Assembly (NCBI GenBank): GCA_943736015.1
Contig: OX031056.1
Coordinates: 71,389,277-71,453,276 of the forward strand
Direction: 5' to 3'
Source: Tridacna crocea
Lineage: Eukaryota > Mollusca > Bivalvia > Cardiida > Cardiidae
Length of the DNA stretch: 64,000 bases
Part shown: positions 63,379-64,000 of the stretch, piece by piece
Layout: every line of letters begins with the position of its first letter
Numbering within the stretch: position 1 is the first letter of the stretch
Position numbers and translations under genes: made by a program
Notes under the pieces: model-generated
The model's database searches: none
What the model was told of the DNA's origin: nothing
The model's input: only the letters and a program-made list of their open reading frames with translations

Positions 63379-63755
63379 ATCGTGAGAAGTATTCACTGAA
63401 AGTAAGGTTAAATCACTCTATGACAAGTACTCACTGTGAGCGAAATTCACCAGAACGATGAGAAGTACTCACCGTGTATAATGTTCACTTTCACCGCGAG
63501 AAGTAATCACCGTGAGTAATGTTCAGTTTTATCGTGAGAAGTACTCATCGTGAGTAATGTTCAGTTTCATCGTGAGAACAACTCACCGTGAGTAATGTTC
63601 AGTTTTATCGTGAGAACTACTCACCGTGAGTTGTATTCACTTTTATCGTGAAAAGTACTCACCGTGAGTAGCGTTCACTTTTATCGTGAGAAGTACTCAC
63701 TGTGAGTAATGTTCAGTTTCTAATGAAACCTTTTCACAGTGAGTAGTGTTTACTA
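63379..63755 (+). repeat. Tandem array of about ten 38-bp units
   Basis: Unit of the form ATCGTGAGAAGTACTCACCG then TGAGTAATGTTCAGTTTT. The core ACTCACCGTGAGT is itself a near-palindrome. Edge units are more diverged. Confidence 0.9.
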
Positions 63756-64000
63756 CCATTAACGAATTCACGAGATCAGCGATAACTGTTCACTCAAACG
63801 GTTTTTATTACTACAGGTGAGCTGATGAACAAAACAGAAAAAAAATATTGTTGATATATGGATATAAAGGAACCGTTATTGCCTCAGGTATGAAATACTT
63901 TTATTTAGCTTTGCCTTTCATGCTTTGATAATTACCCTTTACTTCTTACTTCGTTGCCCACCTGGGTTTCGGAATGATAATTAGCTTATTGGACTTGTGA
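63756..64000. other. No feature recognised
   Basis: Unassigned DNA to the window end. Confidence 0.4.

Noticed and set aside
1-64000. LTR retroelement or retrovirus-derived sequence
   Set aside because: No long terminal repeats or recognisable gag/pol frames were seen on either strand.

Overview
This window is animal nuclear DNA, most likely from a bivalve mollusc. The lineage is inferred from an intron-rich gene embedded in tRNA-derived SINEs with the mollusc-style '...GTTGAAAACGGCGTTAAACACC' tail and a tandem-repeat element resembling bivalve 'pearl'/Helentron-like elements. It was not tested by any search. I see no bacterial features, rRNA, true tRNA gene or CRISPR array, and I recognise no LTR retroelement.

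Only one host gene can be supported: the 3' part of the mitochondrial calcium uniporter pore subunit gene (MCU) on the + strand. Five exons (19751-19921, 43568-43672, 46256-46419, 47842-48045, 50125-50310) join in frame with canonical GT/AG sites and encode 275 residues up to a TAA stop. They cover the N-terminal matrix domain, the first coiled coil, TM1, the pore motif (WDVMEP here), TM2 and the C-terminal coiled coil. The upstream exon(s) with the start codon and mitochondrial presequence were not found, and may lie before base 1 or be unrecognised within 1-19750. Base 50311 onward is 3' UTR or intergenic.

Almost everything else is mobile or repeated DNA. The dominant material is a set of related foldback MITEs, here called FB-A, FB-B and FB-C. 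They are about 205-235 bp, bounded by TTAA plus CYCWTTACC-like ends, and have a central near-perfect hairpin. About 60-70 complete or partial copies occupy roughly a fifth of the window. In FB-A the + strand is defined as the ACACAATCCC end on the left, and the - strand as the GACAAAATTTTAGACTGG end on the left. A FB-B copy nested in FB-A at 50650-50878 shows directly that insertion duplicates TTAA, pointing to a piggyBac-type transposase. Other copies show hairpin-centre breakage, a templated filler in a hairpin tip, half-element mirror isomers, and insertions of a hAT element and of SINEs with clean target duplications.

Layout: 1-1900 sparse, with degraded FB-A; 1906-4025 an element with eleven 167-bp tandem units; 4.4-7.5 kb SINEs and MITEs; 8.5-12.65 kb an array of about 178-bp monomers, most carrying an RFX X-box-like palindrome; 12.9-14.5 kb dispersed repeats and FB-A; 14.55-17.17 kb a decayed PIF/Harbinger-like element with terminal inverted repeats; 17.3-24.7 kb MITEs, a 1.5-kb hAT element and the first visible MCU exon; 24.9-29.35 kb a composite repeat carrying a recurring GTAGTGTCCGTAAC motif; 29.5-42.7 kb MITE clusters, an element with GGACAAAACCCCC-repeat ends and a 1-kb inverted-repeat element; 43-50.3 kb the remaining MCU exons among MITEs; 50.3-64 kb more MITEs and SINEs, ending in a 38-bp tandem array.
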